Under the pieces are notes generated by a model. The model was not told the origin of the DNA. It ran no database searches and saw only the letters and a program-made list of their open reading frames with translations. Below, piece by piece: positions 1-8,539 of a stretch of DNA of 43,983 nt. The DNA lies in NCBI GenBank assembly GCA_022340775.1, contig JAJDNH010000138.1, positions 1 through 43,983 on the forward strand, given 5' to 3'. Numbering within the stretch: the stretch's first letter is position 1; the number at the start of each line of letters is the position of its first letter. This DNA comes from Acidobacteriota bacterium. GTDB lineage: Bacteria; Acidobacteriota; Thermoanaerobaculia; Thermoanaerobaculales; Sulfomarinibacteraceae. Both the position numbers and the translations under genes were made by a program.

Positions 1-116
1 CTCAGGTGTCATCCTGACGAGCGTCAGCGAGGAAGAACCCGGGTGGGGGGTGGGGTGCGGGACTGAATGATTCGGGAACCCCGGTCTGCGCGACCCGGGG
101 AGCATTCTCCGTGACT

Positions 117-269
117 CCGGCGGCCGCGTGGTCACAAGGTGACCGCACGCCTCGCGTTTCCGGCGGTCGCGAGGCCACGAGGAGAGATCGCCGACTTTGA
201 GGCGACCGCCGAAAGCCACTCGGGCCGCCTCCCTCAATCGTGAGGCCAATACTACCGACGCCAAGGGCC
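117..269 (-). repeat. Composite intergenic repeat, copy 1 core (reverse)
   Basis: The reverse complement closely matches 13041-13193 and 41655-41808. Shared landmarks are GGCCCTTGGCG, GCCCGAGTGGCTT, CGCCTCGCGACCGCCGGA and the terminal GGCCGCCGG. The module GCAGACGCCCGTCGTCACC (318-355) is also shared with copy 2, but it sits on the other side of the core, so the parts are permuted. Confidence 0.8.
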
Positions 270-453
270 AGACTCGCGCAGCCTTCTCTGCGGCTCCGGC
301 GCCCGGGCTTCTGCTCTGCAGACGCCCGTCGTCACCTGCCTCGGAGCGGGCGAGGATCTCCATCGGTTCATCGCTCTCACGGCCAGCTCCGGTCAGGCAA
401 CGAGGCGCCTCCATCGAAGCTGTAGCCACACAGGCAATCGCCCTCCTCGCGGG

Positions 454-645
454 TTACTCGTCGCCTTCGGCGACGGTGACCCTTTGGAAGGCGAGATGGC
501 CGTATGGCCAGCCTTCCCCCTCTGCGATCCCCCTGGCCACGGCCATGAACTCGCCATCCCGCAGGGGTGCCAGCTCGAGGTTTCCTGCCGACGTGCGGGC
601 AGCGAGAATGCACCCCAGGAAACCTCGAAGCATGGCACGCCCCAC
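454..645 (-). CDS. Possible small ORF or gene remnant
   Basis: This is a 63-codon reverse ORF with a plausible amino-acid composition (it ends in AFQRVTVAEGDE). It could be read further upstream without a stop to about position 705, which would add DAYQSKWRWVG. No ribosome binding site, promoter or family match is recognised. It overlaps the hairpin at 575-628 inside a repeat-rich region, so it may be a decayed gene or chance. Function unknown. Confidence 0.22.
   Translation of the reverse strand: MGRAMLRGFLGCILAARTSAGNLELAPLRDGEFMAVARGIAEGEGWPYGHLAFQRVTVAEGDE
575..628. repeat. Hairpin in copy 1 of the composite element
   Basis: A perfect 13-bp inverted repeat (TCGAGGTTTCCTG and its complement) surrounds a 28-nt loop. 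The arm shares GAGGTTTC with the hairpin of copy 3 at 41400-41458. Confidence 0.6.
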
Positions 646-856
646 CCAACGCCACTTGCTTTGATACGCGTCGCGGGCATGTTTTCCGGAGGGTTGGAGG
701 CCCCGTCCTCACTTACCCTTCACTTCTCACCTCCCCGAGCGGGTGGGGGTCATCTCCCGTTTCCCGTCTTCCCGGGTGGGCGGGACCTTCTCACCTCCTC
801 ACCATCTCACCTTCTCACTTACCTTCCTCCCCCTCCACTCACGCCCCCATCCCTGC

Positions 857-862
857 TATGAT
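857..862 (+). promoter_or_regulatory. -10 box TATGAT next to the helicase start
   Basis: A perfect TATGAT lies 8 nt before the ATG at 871, and there is no Shine-Dalgarno sequence between them. This is the spacing expected of a leaderless transcript. No good -35 is visible. Confidence 0.5.
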
Positions 863-870
863 CAAGGGCT

Positions 871-3609
871 ATGGCTCGCACCGTGAGCGAGGAGAACCCG
901 GCACCCGAGACAGCGTCCCTGGTCACGCTGGGCCGTGGCACTCTGCTCGGAATCCTCGACCGCCGGGATGCCGAGCGGGCCTATCTGCTGTATCGAGATC
1001 GCCAGGTGGAACGAATCCTGTGGACCGGAGAGGCGATCGAGGCAACCCTCCGGCATCCCCCGGTGACCGTCAGCGTGCCGGCGACCACCACCCGCCCCGG
1101 ACTCGAGGTCTCCTGTACGCAGTGCGGAACGCGGGCGCAGCCGTGCGCTCACGCAGCGACGGCGCTTCTGCGGTGGATCGACGTGCGGCCAACGATGCTG
1201 CGCAAGGGACCGGGCACTCTGTGGCGCAGCCGGGCCCGGCAGCCGTTCATCGTCCTTCCCGGGAAGGCCGAGGAAAAGGTCGACCTGTCTCACCTGACCG
1301 GTACGGAGCTAAGGTCGGCGCTCGAGCTCCAGCTGTCCCTCGGCCGCTCGGGGCAAGCAACAGCCAGGCTCGTTGACGGCGAGGTACGCATAGGCATCAC
1401 GCTTCCGTCCGGCGGTGCTCGCAGCGTAGTGTTTTCGGCCGGCGTGCTGCCGTTGGCGCTACCGGTTCTGCGCGCCCTCCCCGGGCTCGAGCTCGCGCCC
1501 GAGCTGGCCGAGCTCGAGATCTCCGAGGCGCGCCTCCACCCCATCCTGAGCGTCTGCTGGCAGGGCGACGACATCCTCCTTGAGCCCGGCTACCGACTGG
1601 TCGACGGCACCTTCCTGCCCCTTGAGGAAGCAGGCCGACGAGCCCTCGGACGCTGGGTCAGGCTCGGCCGCCTGCTGTGCCGGCCGCTCGATCCAGACAC
1701 GCCGCTCCTCCCCTTCTTCCGCGTCGGCCGCAAGCTCCTCCAGGGCCGCGAGGTCCTCCGTTTCCTCACTCTCGATCACCCGCTGCTGACCGCGAAGCCA
1801 TGGTACGTACCTGAAGGCGACCTGGCGCTTCTGTCGCGGCCCACCACGCCGGCAATCGACTCGTTCCGTGTCGACGAGGACGAACGAGGTACCGTGTACC
1901 TGCGGCCGCGGTTCTCTGCTGCCGGCATCGAGCTGGGGTGGGAAGAGGTCCTCCCCCTGCTGAGGGCGGGTTTCTTACGGCGGGACAACCTGCTGCTCCA
2001 GGCTCCTGACCTGCAGCCACTCGAGCGCACCGGGTTTACTCTCGACAGGCGGTCGCAGCGCCGGGGCTTGCGCGGCAACCGGACCGCCTTCCTGCGCCTG
2101 GTGGCCGAGTCGGACGCTCCGATCGAGACCTCGAGCCCCGGCATGTCCAGAATCGCCGCGCTATTGCGCGGTGAGTCGACCCTACAGCCGGTCCAACCGC
2201 AGCGGCTGCGCTCGCAGCTGCGCCCCTACCAGCGCGACGGGACGGCCTGGCTGTGGAGCCGGTACGAGACCGGCATCGGTGCCCTGCTCGCGGATGACAT
2301 GGGCCTGGGCAAGACCCACCAGGTGATGGCTCTCCTGACCCTCGTGCAGGAGCTGCGGGCCGATGCACGCTCGCTGGTCGTGTGCCCGCGCGGGGTCATG
2401 GAGCACTGGCTCGAGCTCCTCGCAACCTACGCGCCACACCTCTGCGTCTACCTGTTCCACGGCACCCAGCGCTCTCTCGCCGATGTCCCCAAGGGCACGG
2501 CCGTTGTCCTCACCACCTACGACATCATCGTGCGCTCGTCGAAGGAGCTCCAGACGCCCGGCTGGGAGGTCGTGGTATTCGACGAGGCGCAGCGGATCAA
2601 GAACCCACGTACCAAGGCGGCGCGCGCCGCGCGCAAGCTGCCCGGACGCCACCGGGTGGCTCTCACCGGCACGCCGCTTGAGAACCGACTGGTCGAGCTG
2701 TGGTCCGTGGTCGACCTCATCACACCCGGATACCTGGGCTCCGAACGGGAGTTTCGGGCCACCTACCGAAGCCCCGACCGTGACCAGCTGCAGCGCCTCC
2801 GTCGGCGCCTCGGCGTGCTCACCCTGCGCCGCGTCAAGGAGCAGGTGCTGACCGAGCTGCCCGAAAAGGTCGAGGACCTCCGCTACTGCCGGCTGACGCC
2901 AGCGCAGGAGGAGGTGTACCGCAGAGTTCACAGCCAGGGTGCGGCCGGCATTCTCGACTCGCTCGCCGACCCAGGGGCCGACATTCCGTACATGCACATC
3001 TTCGCGCTGCTGACCAGACTCAAGCAGGTCTGCGACCACCCGGACCTGCTCGTTGAAGGCAGCGGCCGCCCGGGACCGGGATCAGCCAAGCTCCCCGTAT
3101 TCGATGAGATCCTGGACGAGGCCCTGGCCTCCGGCCAGCAGGTGGTCGTCTACACCCAGTACGTCAAGATGATCAACCTCCTCTCCCGCCACCTCAACAG
3201 GCGCCGGATCGCACATCTCGAGCTCACCGGCGCAACCCGGGACCGCGGCCGCCTCATCCGCCGCTTCAACTCGGGTCAGCACGAGCCCGTGCTGCTGGCC
3301 AGCCTGCTCGCCGGAGGCGTGGGCATCGACCTGACAGGGGCCTCCGTCGTCATCCACTACGACCGCTGGTGGAACCCGGCGCGGGAAAACCAGGCCACAG
3401 ATCGAGTGCACCGGATCGGGCAACGTCGCTTCGTGCAGGTGTTCAAGCTTGTCACGCGCGACACGGTCGAGGAGCGCATCGACCGTATCATCCGCTCTAA
3501 GCTCGACCTGATGGACCAGGTCGTGACCCCCACCGAGCACGTCCTCCGGTCGCTGACCCGCTCCCAGCTGGTCGAGTTGTTGGATCTCCCAACCCCAAAG
3601 GACGTCTAG
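871..3609 (+). CDS. SNF2-family DNA helicase with SWIM-type zinc finger
   Basis: This is a 912-aa Swi2/Snf2-type ATPase of the bacterial HepA/RapA-like class, which translocates on double-stranded DNA and remodels protein-DNA complexes. An N-terminal cysteine cluster fits a SWIM zinc finger (CTQC at 82-85, then C92-A-H94). A poorly conserved middle region follows. The ATPase core has DDMGLGKT (Walker A lysine K481), DEAQ (Walker B, D571), the LTGTPLENR motif, and the C-terminal helicase motifs GGVGIDLTGA and QATDRVHRIGQ. The start at 871 is chosen because of the TATGAT box 8 nt upstream and the absence of any ribosome binding site. No methylase, nuclease or other defence partner is nearby, so a housekeeping role in transcription or repair is more likely than phage defence. 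The helicase assignment is sure; the cellular role is not. Confidence 0.93.
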   Translation: MARTVSEENPAPETASLVTLGRGTLLGILDRRDAERAYLLYRDRQVERILWTGEAIEATLRHPPVTVSVPATTTRPGLEVSCTQCGTRAQPCAHAATALLRWIDVRPTMLRKGPGTLWRSRARQPFIVLPGKAEEKVDLSHLTGTELRSALELQLSLGRSGQATARLVDGEVRIGITLPSGGARSVVFSAGVLPLALPVLRALPGLELAPELAELEISEARLHPILSVCWQGDDILLEPGYRLVDGTFLPLEEAGRRALGRWVRLGRLLCRPLDPDTPLLPFFRVGRKLLQGREVLRFLTLDHPLLTAKPWYVPEGDLALLSRPTTPAIDSFRVDEDERGTVYLRPRFSAAGIELGWEEVLPLLRAGFLRRDNLLLQAPDLQPLERTGFTLDRRSQRRGLRGNRTAFLRLVAESDAPIETSSPGMSRIAALLRGESTLQPVQPQRLRSQLRPYQRDGTAWLWSRYETGIGALLADDMGLGKTHQVMALLTLVQELRADARSLVVCPRGVMEHWLELLATYAPHLCVYLFHGTQRSLADVPKGTAVVLTTYDIIVRSSKELQTPGWEVVVFDEAQRIKNPRTKAARAARKLPGRHRVALTGTPLENRLVELWSVVDLITPGYLGSEREFRATYRSPDRDQLQRLRRRLGVLTLRRVKEQVLTELPEKVEDLRYCRLTPAQEEVYRRVHSQGAAGILDSLADPGADIPYMHIFALLTRLKQVCDHPDLLVEGSGRPGPGSAKLPVFDEILDEALASGQQVVVYTQYVKMINLLSRHLNRRRIAHLELTGATRDRGRLIRRFNSGQHEPVLLASLLAGGVGIDLTGASVVIHYDRWWNPARENQATDRVHRIGQRRFVQVFKLVTRDTVEERIDRIIRSKLDLMDQVVTPTEHVLRSLTRSQLVELLDLPTPKDV

Positions 3610-3673
3610 CCCGCGGTGTCCGTGAGCTCGACGCCGCGGAGATCCGCTTCACCTCCCCTTCAATGCCTCGCGG

Positions 3674-3679
3674 TATGAT
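3674..3679 (+). promoter_or_regulatory. -10 box TATGAT before mini-ORF and zinc-ribbon gene
   Basis: TATGAT lies 6 nt before a GTG codon at 3686, in the short gap after the helicase gene. No clear -35 is visible. A transcript would begin at or near the GTG. Confidence 0.45.
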
Positions 3680-3685
3680 AGCGTC

Positions 3686-3733
3686 GTGTCTTCTGAGTCT
3701 TCGATGCCGGAGGCAGCGGAGGAAGGACCATGA
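3686..3733 (+). CDS. Possible 15-aa leader peptide
   Basis: From GTG 3686 the reading is MSSESSMPEAAEEGP followed by TGA at 3731-3733. The TGA overlaps the ATG (3730-3732) of the zinc-ribbon gene as ATGA. The GTG lies 6 nt after a TATGAT box, so it could be translated from a leaderless transcript. The purine-rich GGAGG/GGAGGAAGG stretch inside it could instead simply be the ribosome binding site of the next gene. It is acidic and matches no known family. Existence unproven. Confidence 0.3.
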   Translation: MSSESSMPEAAEEGP

Positions 3734-3909
3734 TTCCCGACTACCTGATCTGCCTGGAGTGTGAAAGCCCGGTCTACGTCTTCGAGTGGAAGGAAGACAG
3801 GGTCGTCGAAGCGATCTGCACCGTGTGCGGCAACGAGGACGTCGCGCAGTTTGCTACCGAGCAGGAGTACGAAGAGCTGTCGGTCGACCGCCGGTACTGG
3901 TCCGACTAG
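3730..3909 (+). CDS. Small zinc-ribbon protein (59 aa)
   Basis: This short gene carries two CxxC knuckles, CLEC near residue 8 and CTVC near residue 31, about 20 residues apart. That is the layout of a single four-cysteine zinc ribbon. The rest is acidic and ends in YWSD. A strong purine-rich ribosome binding site (GGAGGAAGG) lies just upstream of the ATG. It sits between the helicase and the guanylyltransferase gene in the same direction, with a 55-bp gap to the latter. The fold is inferred from the cysteine pattern; the function is unknown (a nucleic-acid-binding or protein-binding accessory is typical of such ribbons). Confidence 0.7.
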   Translation: MIPDYLICLECESPVYVFEWKEDRVVEAICTVCGNEDVAQFATEQEYEELSVDRRYWSD

Positions 3910-3964
3910 CGTTGACGGACACCGACCCGGCGGGCGTCGCCCGTCGTTTGGAGGCGCAGCTGCC

Positions 3965-6493
3965 ATGATTCCAATCGTCATGGCCGGCGGGTTCGGGACC
4001 CGAATCCGGCCACTGTCAGCGAACCTACCGAAGCCCATGCTGCCGGTGGTCAACCGGCCGATCCTGGAGCACGTGCTTCGCTTGCTCCAGCGGCACGGCC
4101 TGACCGAGGCCGTCCTCCTCCTGTACCACCAGCCGGACACGATCAAGGACTACTTCGGCGACGGCTCTCGCTACGGGATGAAGCTCCATTACTACACAGC
4201 TGACGCCGACTACGGCACCGCCGGCGCGGTCAAGCGCGGCGCCGCCCTCGTCGACAGCGACTCGTACCTGGTTCTGTCCGGGGACGTGCTGTGCGACTTC
4301 GACCTCGGCGCGGTCATTGCCTCTCACGCCGACCGAGGGGCCGAGGTGACGATCACGCTGACCCGCGTCGGCAACCCGCTGCAGTTCGGCATCGTCATCA
4401 CTGGCAACGACGGACGCGTCACGCGTTTTCTCGAGAAGCCAACCTGGGGCGAGGTCTTCTCCGACACCATCAACACCGGCATCTACCTGCTGCAACGTGA
4501 GGCCGTCGACGCGATTGCCGGCGACGGTACGGTGGACTTCTCCAAGGACCTCTTCCCGCACCTGTTGGCGGCCGGCCGGCCGCTGTACGGCTCGATTCAG
4601 CAGGGATACTGGCGAGACATTGGCGACCCCGACTCCTATATCGACGTTCACCACGACATCTGCGAGGGAAGGGTGCGCTCAATCGAGGTCCCCGGCGAGC
4701 CTCTCAACCTGCTCGGACGCGACGTCCGCGTCGAGGGGGGAACAGAGCTCGAGGGCGTCGAGCTGCGCGGCACCGTGGTCATCGGACGCGGCGCCACGGT
4801 CGCTCCCGGGGCGCGATTGGAGAACACCGTCATCGGCCCGGGCGCCCGGATCGAGGCCGACGCCGACCTGCGCGGCGCGGTTGTGTGGGCCGGTGCGACC
4901 GTCGGCGCGCGGGCCAGAGCCGACGCGGCCGTCATCTGCGAGGGCGCCGAGATCGGCGCCGGCAGCCACCTCGAGAAAGGCTGTGTGATCGGCGACTTCT
5001 CGAGGCTCGGCGAGGAGGTGAGGGTCCGCGAGGGTGTCAAGATCTGGCCGCGAAAGATCGTGGAGGACTTTGCCGTCGTGCACACCAACATGGTGTGGGC
5101 GGCCCGCTGGCGAACCTCCGCGTTCGAGGAGTCGGCGGTCACCGGGCTGACCAACTACGAGCTCACGCCGGAGGTCGCCGCCAAGCTCGGCGCCGCCTAC
5201 GGCGCGCTGCTTCCCGAGCACGCCGTGATCCTCACCTCGCGCGATGCCCACCCCGCCTCGCGCATGCTGCGGCGGGCCTTCGTAGGTGGGCTCGGCTCAG
5301 CGGGGGTCGACATCGCCGACCTGCGCATGACGCCGATCCCGATCATGCGCTACCGGCTCCAAGACCCGCAGGGGCCGGAGGTTGGCGGCGTCTTCTTCCA
5401 ACAGGTCCACCTCGCCACCGGCATGACCGCCATTCGCTTCTACGATCCGCACGGCTCGGAGCTCTCCACCGACGCCGCCAAGAACGTCGAGCGCGTGTTC
5501 TTCCGCGAGGACTTCCGCCGTGTCGACCACGACCAGGTAGGTGTGATCCACGACTCGCCGGTGGTAATCGCGAGCTACCAGGAAGAGAGCCTGCGTCACG
5601 TGGATCGAGATGCGGTACGCGAGCGGCGCTTCCGGATCGTTGTCAACTACACTCACGGCACCGCCGCCATCATTCTGCCTGCCCTCCTCGGCCGGCTCGG
5701 TGTCGAGGAGGTGACGCTCAACGCTCAGGTCGAGGGGGTCTACAAGGCGCTGCAGCCGTCGGACGTCCGCGCCTCCCAGGACCAGCTGGCTTCGATCGTG
5801 CGCACTCTCAACGCGGACATGGGCGTGTGGGTGCAGCCCGGAGCCGAGCGTCTCGTTCTCGCCGACCGTCAAGGCCGCCTGTGGGAGGGAATGGACCTGC
5901 TGATGCTGATCGGCGCCTTACTTGTGAAAGGCTCTGAGGGCGAGGGCTCGCCGCCGGGGGTGGTCTTGCCGCTGTTCGCTCCATCGGCCCTGGTTTCGCT
6001 GTTCACCGGCGCCGGCTGGTCTGTCCACCGCGTCTCCTCCGACCCGCGCGAGACCATGCGGGCGGCCTCCGGGCCGGGCGTCGTGTTCGCCTCCGGCGGC
6101 AGCAGCGACATCGCCTTCACCGATCTTCACGCCGCACCCGACGCGATGTTCGGCGTCGCCAAGCTGCTGGAGCTCCTGGCGCGGGCCGAGGCGAACCTCG
6201 AGGAGATAGGGAACGAGCTGCCGACCATTCCGTACATCAGTTGCACCATCTCCTGCCCCGTCGAGCGCAAGGGAACGCTGATGCGCCGGTTCGCCGAGAT
6301 GGCACAGGAGTACAAGGCGTCGTTCCGGGAAGGCGTCAAGATCCAGCTCGATCACGGCTGGGTGCTGCTGCGTGCCGATCGCACGGCACCGCGCCTACAC
6401 CTGGTCGTCGAGGCGGACTCGTCGCAGCGCGCTTCCAGCTGGTTGCGCAAGTACCAGGAGATGGTCGAGCAGTGGGTTCGAGAAGAGGGCTGA
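3965..6493 (+). CDS. Mannose-1-phosphate guanylyltransferase / phosphomannomutase-like fusion
   Basis: This 842-aa fusion has three parts. The first (about 1-235) is a nucleotidyltransferase with the signature GGFGTRIRPL (8-17) and K23-P-M, which makes an NDP-sugar from NTP and hexose-1-phosphate. The second (about 250-380) is a left-handed beta-helix of hexapeptide repeats. The third (about 385-840) resembles the phosphoglucomutase/phosphomannomutase fold. Similar ~840-aa proteins in cyanobacteria and other phyla are annotated as mannose-1-phosphate guanylyltransferases, so GDP-mannose is the likeliest product, but the nucleotide and sugar are not proven. The expected mutase loop TASHNP reads QVHLATG at about 480-486, so the phosphoserine is absent and mutase activity is doubtful. 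An open frame extends upstream to 3761, but ATG 3965 begins exactly at the family N-terminus and follows GGAGG. It leads the sugar cluster. Confidence 0.85.
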   Translation: MIPIVMAGGFGTRIRPLSANLPKPMLPVVNRPILEHVLRLLQRHGLTEAVLLLYHQPDTIKDYFGDGSRYGMKLHYYTADADYGTAGAVKRGAALVDSDSYLVLSGDVLCDFDLGAVIASHADRGAEVTITLTRVGNPLQFGIVITGNDGRVTRFLEKPTWGEVFSDTINTGIYLLQREAVDAIAGDGTVDFSKDLFPHLLAAGRPLYGSIQQGYWRDIGDPDSYIDVHHDICEGRVRSIEVPGEPLNLLGRDVRVEGGTELEGVELRGTVVIGRGATVAPGARLENTVIGPGARIEADADLRGAVVWAGATVGARARADAAVICEGAEIGAGSHLEKGCVIGDFSRLGEEVRVREGVKIWPRKIVEDFAVVHTNMVWAARWRTSAFEESAVTGLTNYELTPEVAAKLGAAYGALLPEHAVILTSRDAHPASRMLRRAFVGGLGSAGVDIADLRMTPIPIMRYRLQDPQGPEVGGVFFQQVHLATGMTAIRFYDPHGSELSTDAAKNVERVFFREDFRRVDHDQVGVIHDSPVVIASYQEESLRHVDRDAVRERRFRIVVNYTHGTAAIILPALLGRLGVEEVTLNAQVEGVYKALQPSDVRASQDQLASIVRTLNADMGVWVQPGAERLVLADRQGRLWEGMDLLMLIGALLVKGSEGEGSPPGVVLPLFAPSALVSLFTGAGWSVHRVSSDPRETMRAASGPGVVFASGGSSDIAFTDLHAAPDAMFGVAKLLELLARAEANLEEIGNELPTIPYISCTISCPVERKGTLMRRFAEMAQEYKASFREGVKIQLDHGWVLLRADRTAPRLHLVVEADSSQRASSWLRKYQEMVEQWVREEG

Positions 6494-6500
6494 TGGGGTC

Positions 6501-6529
6501 TTTCGGATTCGGCCGCTCGGGTCTACCCT
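6501..6529 (+). promoter_or_regulatory. Weak promoter before GH57 gene
   Basis: TTTCGG, a 17-bp spacer and TACCCT end 6 nt before ATG 6536. There is no Shine-Dalgarno sequence before that ATG, so a leaderless transcript is possible. The hexamers are weak matches. Confidence 0.3.
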
Positions 6530-6535
6530 TGGCGC

Positions 6536-8539
6536 ATGACATCGGTCACCTTTCTCTGGCACCTCCACCAGCCCTGCTACCGGCGGGCTGACGGCACCGC
6601 CCTGGCACCCTGGGTCGCCCTCCACGCAGGCGGCTCGTACGCGACACTCGCCCGCGCGATCCTGGAGCGCGGCGGACGCGGCCACGTCATCAACATCGTG
6701 CCCGTGCTCCTCGAACAGATGGAGGCCTACCACGACGGCAACGTCGTCGACCCGGTCGTGAACGCCCTCGTCACACCCTCGGCCGAGCTCGACGAGGATG
6801 GCCGGGCGGTTCTTCTCCAGTGGGCCCTCTACGTCACGCCGCGCCAACTCGAGCGCTACCCGCGCCTGCGCGAGCTCGCGAGTCGTGGTCGCTCGGCACC
6901 GTCCGAGATCCGGGGCAACGCACTGTTCGGTCCTGCGGACCTGCGCGACCTGCAGATTCTGTTCATCCTCTCCCAGGCAGGCGAGCAAGCCTGGCGCGAC
7001 GACGACCTCCGTCCCCTGCACGAGATGGGCGGCGGCTTCTCGGGAGGCGACTTCGCGGCCGCATCCGCATGGCTGCTCCGGCAGCCGGGCCGCCTGCTCG
7101 AGCTGTGGCACGAGATCGAAGACAGCCAAGGCGTGGAGATCTCTACCAGCCCCTACGCCCATCCGATCATGCCGCTACTGGTCGATACCGGAGTCGTGGG
7201 AGCGAGCTGGGCGCCCTCGCCGGCGCCCCAGGCGCCCGCCTTCGCCCACCCGGAGGACGCCCGCGCCCAGCTGACGGCGGGTCTCGAGCTCATGGCTCGA
7301 CGGGGGTTCGATATCGGCGGCTGCTGGCCGCCCGAGGGCTCGGTTTCGGACGCAGCGCTCGAGATCTACAGCGAGGCGGGCGTACGTTGGCTGGTCACCG
7401 ACGAAGGCATCCTCGAAAAAAGCCTGGGCCGTGGCCTGCGTAGCGACGGGCGCATACCCCTGGAGCTCTACCGGCCGTGGCGGCGGAAGCAGGGCTCTCC
7501 GGCACTGTTCTTCCGTGACCGGCACCTCTCCGACCGCATCGGTTTCGTCTACGGCCGCTGGGAGGATGAGCGGCGTGCCGCCGCTGACCTCGTCCAGCAC
7601 CTCCAACGGCTGGCGGCCCAGTTACCCGGCGAGGCCTCCATCGTTCTCGCTCTCGACGGCGAGAACCCCTGGCTGCACTACCCGCAGGGAGGTGGCGAGT
7701 TCCTGCGGGAGTTGATGGAGGGCATCGAGGCCTCGGACCTCGAGCCGGCCACGCTCGGGCAGCTTGCGCAGCGCCTGGAGCCTGCCGAGCTGCCTCGGCT
7801 CCACCCCGGTTCCTGGATCGGGGGCACCTTCTCGACCTGGATCGGGCACCCGGAGAAGAGCCACGCCTGGAAGGTCCTGGCCGATGTCCGCAACGCCGTG
7901 GCCGGCTCGGCCGAGCTCCCGCCTTCAATGCTGCTCGCCGAGGGCTCCGACTGGTTCTGGTGGCTGGGAGACGACAACCCGACCCCGCTGGCGCCGCTGT
8001 ACGACCGCATCTTCCGCGGCCACCTGACCGACGCCTGCACGCAAGCCGGCGTCGAGCCGCCAGAGATCCTCGGCCAGGCGATCAAGACCGCAACCGTCCC
8101 GGTGAGGGTACCGGTCTCGCATGCATGGGAGGCGCCGATTCTCGACGGCCGCATTACCTCGTACTTCGAGTGGTCGCTCGCCTCATGGGTCGATGGGAAG
8201 GGACCGCTCCGACGGCTCGGGCTGTGGGGCGGCAACGGCTTTCTGCATGTCCTTGTCGAGGGCGAGTCGGCCCTCAGCCAACTGGTGCGCGAGCTCCCCC
8301 TGCGGGTCCGCCTGGAGTCGCCCACCGGCGACATCGAGGAGATCACGGTCACCTCCCACGGCTGCGAACCGGGCGGGGCCCGCTGTGCGGTCGGACGCGT
8401 GGCCGAGCTGTCACTGCCATGGGACGGCCGCCCCTCCCACCGCCTGCTTGTGCAGCTCGGCGAGCAGAGCCTGCCCGACGATGCGGTGCTGCTGCTGGCG
8501 CCCTTCCCGGTGGACGAGGGAGACTACAACCATGGGTAG
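6536..8539 (+). CDS. Glycoside hydrolase family 57 alpha-glucan enzyme
   Basis: This is a 667-aa GH57 protein. The family acts on alpha-1,4 or alpha-1,6 glucans as amylase, pullulanase, branching enzyme or glucanotransferase. The N-terminal HLHQP motif (residues 9-13) is the first GH57 region. GCWPPEG gives the predicted nucleophile E267, and LDGENPW gives the predicted acid/base D374. The C-terminal ~250 residues are the usual helical and beta-rich accessory part. No signal peptide is seen, so it should act in the cytoplasm. It lies 42 bp after the guanylyltransferase gene and upstream of galT-type and glycogen synthase genes, so it probably remodels intracellular glycogen-like polymer. The exact specificity (amylase, debranching or transferase) cannot be read from these motifs. 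Confidence 0.88.
   Translation: MTSVTFLWHLHQPCYRRADGTALAPWVALHAGGSYATLARAILERGGRGHVINIVPVLLEQMEAYHDGNVVDPVVNALVTPSAELDEDGRAVLLQWALYVTPRQLERYPRLRELASRGRSAPSEIRGNALFGPADLRDLQILFILSQAGEQAWRDDDLRPLHEMGGGFSGGDFAAASAWLLRQPGRLLELWHEIEDSQGVEISTSPYAHPIMPLLVDTGVVGASWAPSPAPQAPAFAHPEDARAQLTAGLELMARRGFDIGGCWPPEGSVSDAALEIYSEAGVRWLVTDEGILEKSLGRGLRSDGRIPLELYRPWRRKQGSPALFFRDRHLSDRIGFVYGRWEDERRAAADLVQHLQRLAAQLPGEASIVLALDGENPWLHYPQGGGEFLRELMEGIEASDLEPATLGQLAQRLEPAELPRLHPGSWIGGTFSTWIGHPEKSHAWKVLADVRNAVAGSAELPPSMLLAEGSDWFWWLGDDNPTPLAPLYDRIFRGHLTDACTQAGVEPPEILGQAIKTATVPVRVPVSHAWEAPILDGRITSYFEWSLASWVDGKGPLRRLGLWGGNGFLHVLVEGESALSQLVRELPLRVRLESPTGDIEEITVTSHGCEPGGARCAVGRVAELSLPWDGRPSHRLLVQLGEQSLPDDAVLLLAPFPVDEGDYNHG

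Larger units (their letters stand above)
1..870. other. Gene-poor repeat-rich region
   Basis: No convincing gene lies here. From left to right it holds: a stretch at about 8-34 resembling the 'TCATCCTGA..AGCG..GGA' intergenic motif I recall from many bacterial genomes; a reverse-oriented ~150-bp repeat core (117-269); a separated repeat module (318-355); a possible small reverse ORF (454-645) overlapping a 13-bp-stem hairpin (575-628); and pyrimidine-rich short-period repeats of the CTCAC/CTTAC type (about 705-845), which are the complement of the GTGAGG/GTAAGG tracts at 12870 and 41225. A TATGAT box at 857-862 serves the helicase gene downstream. Confidence 0.7.

Noticed and set aside
871-3909. 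SNF2 helicase plus zinc ribbon as a phage-defence system
   Set aside because: No nuclease, methylase, phospholipase or recombinase accompanies it, and the surroundings are metabolic.
3761-3964. Upstream extension of the guanylyltransferase fusion
   Set aside because: It overlaps the zinc-ribbon gene in another frame and is Ser/Arg-rich. The nucleotidyltransferase signature begins right at ATG 3965.
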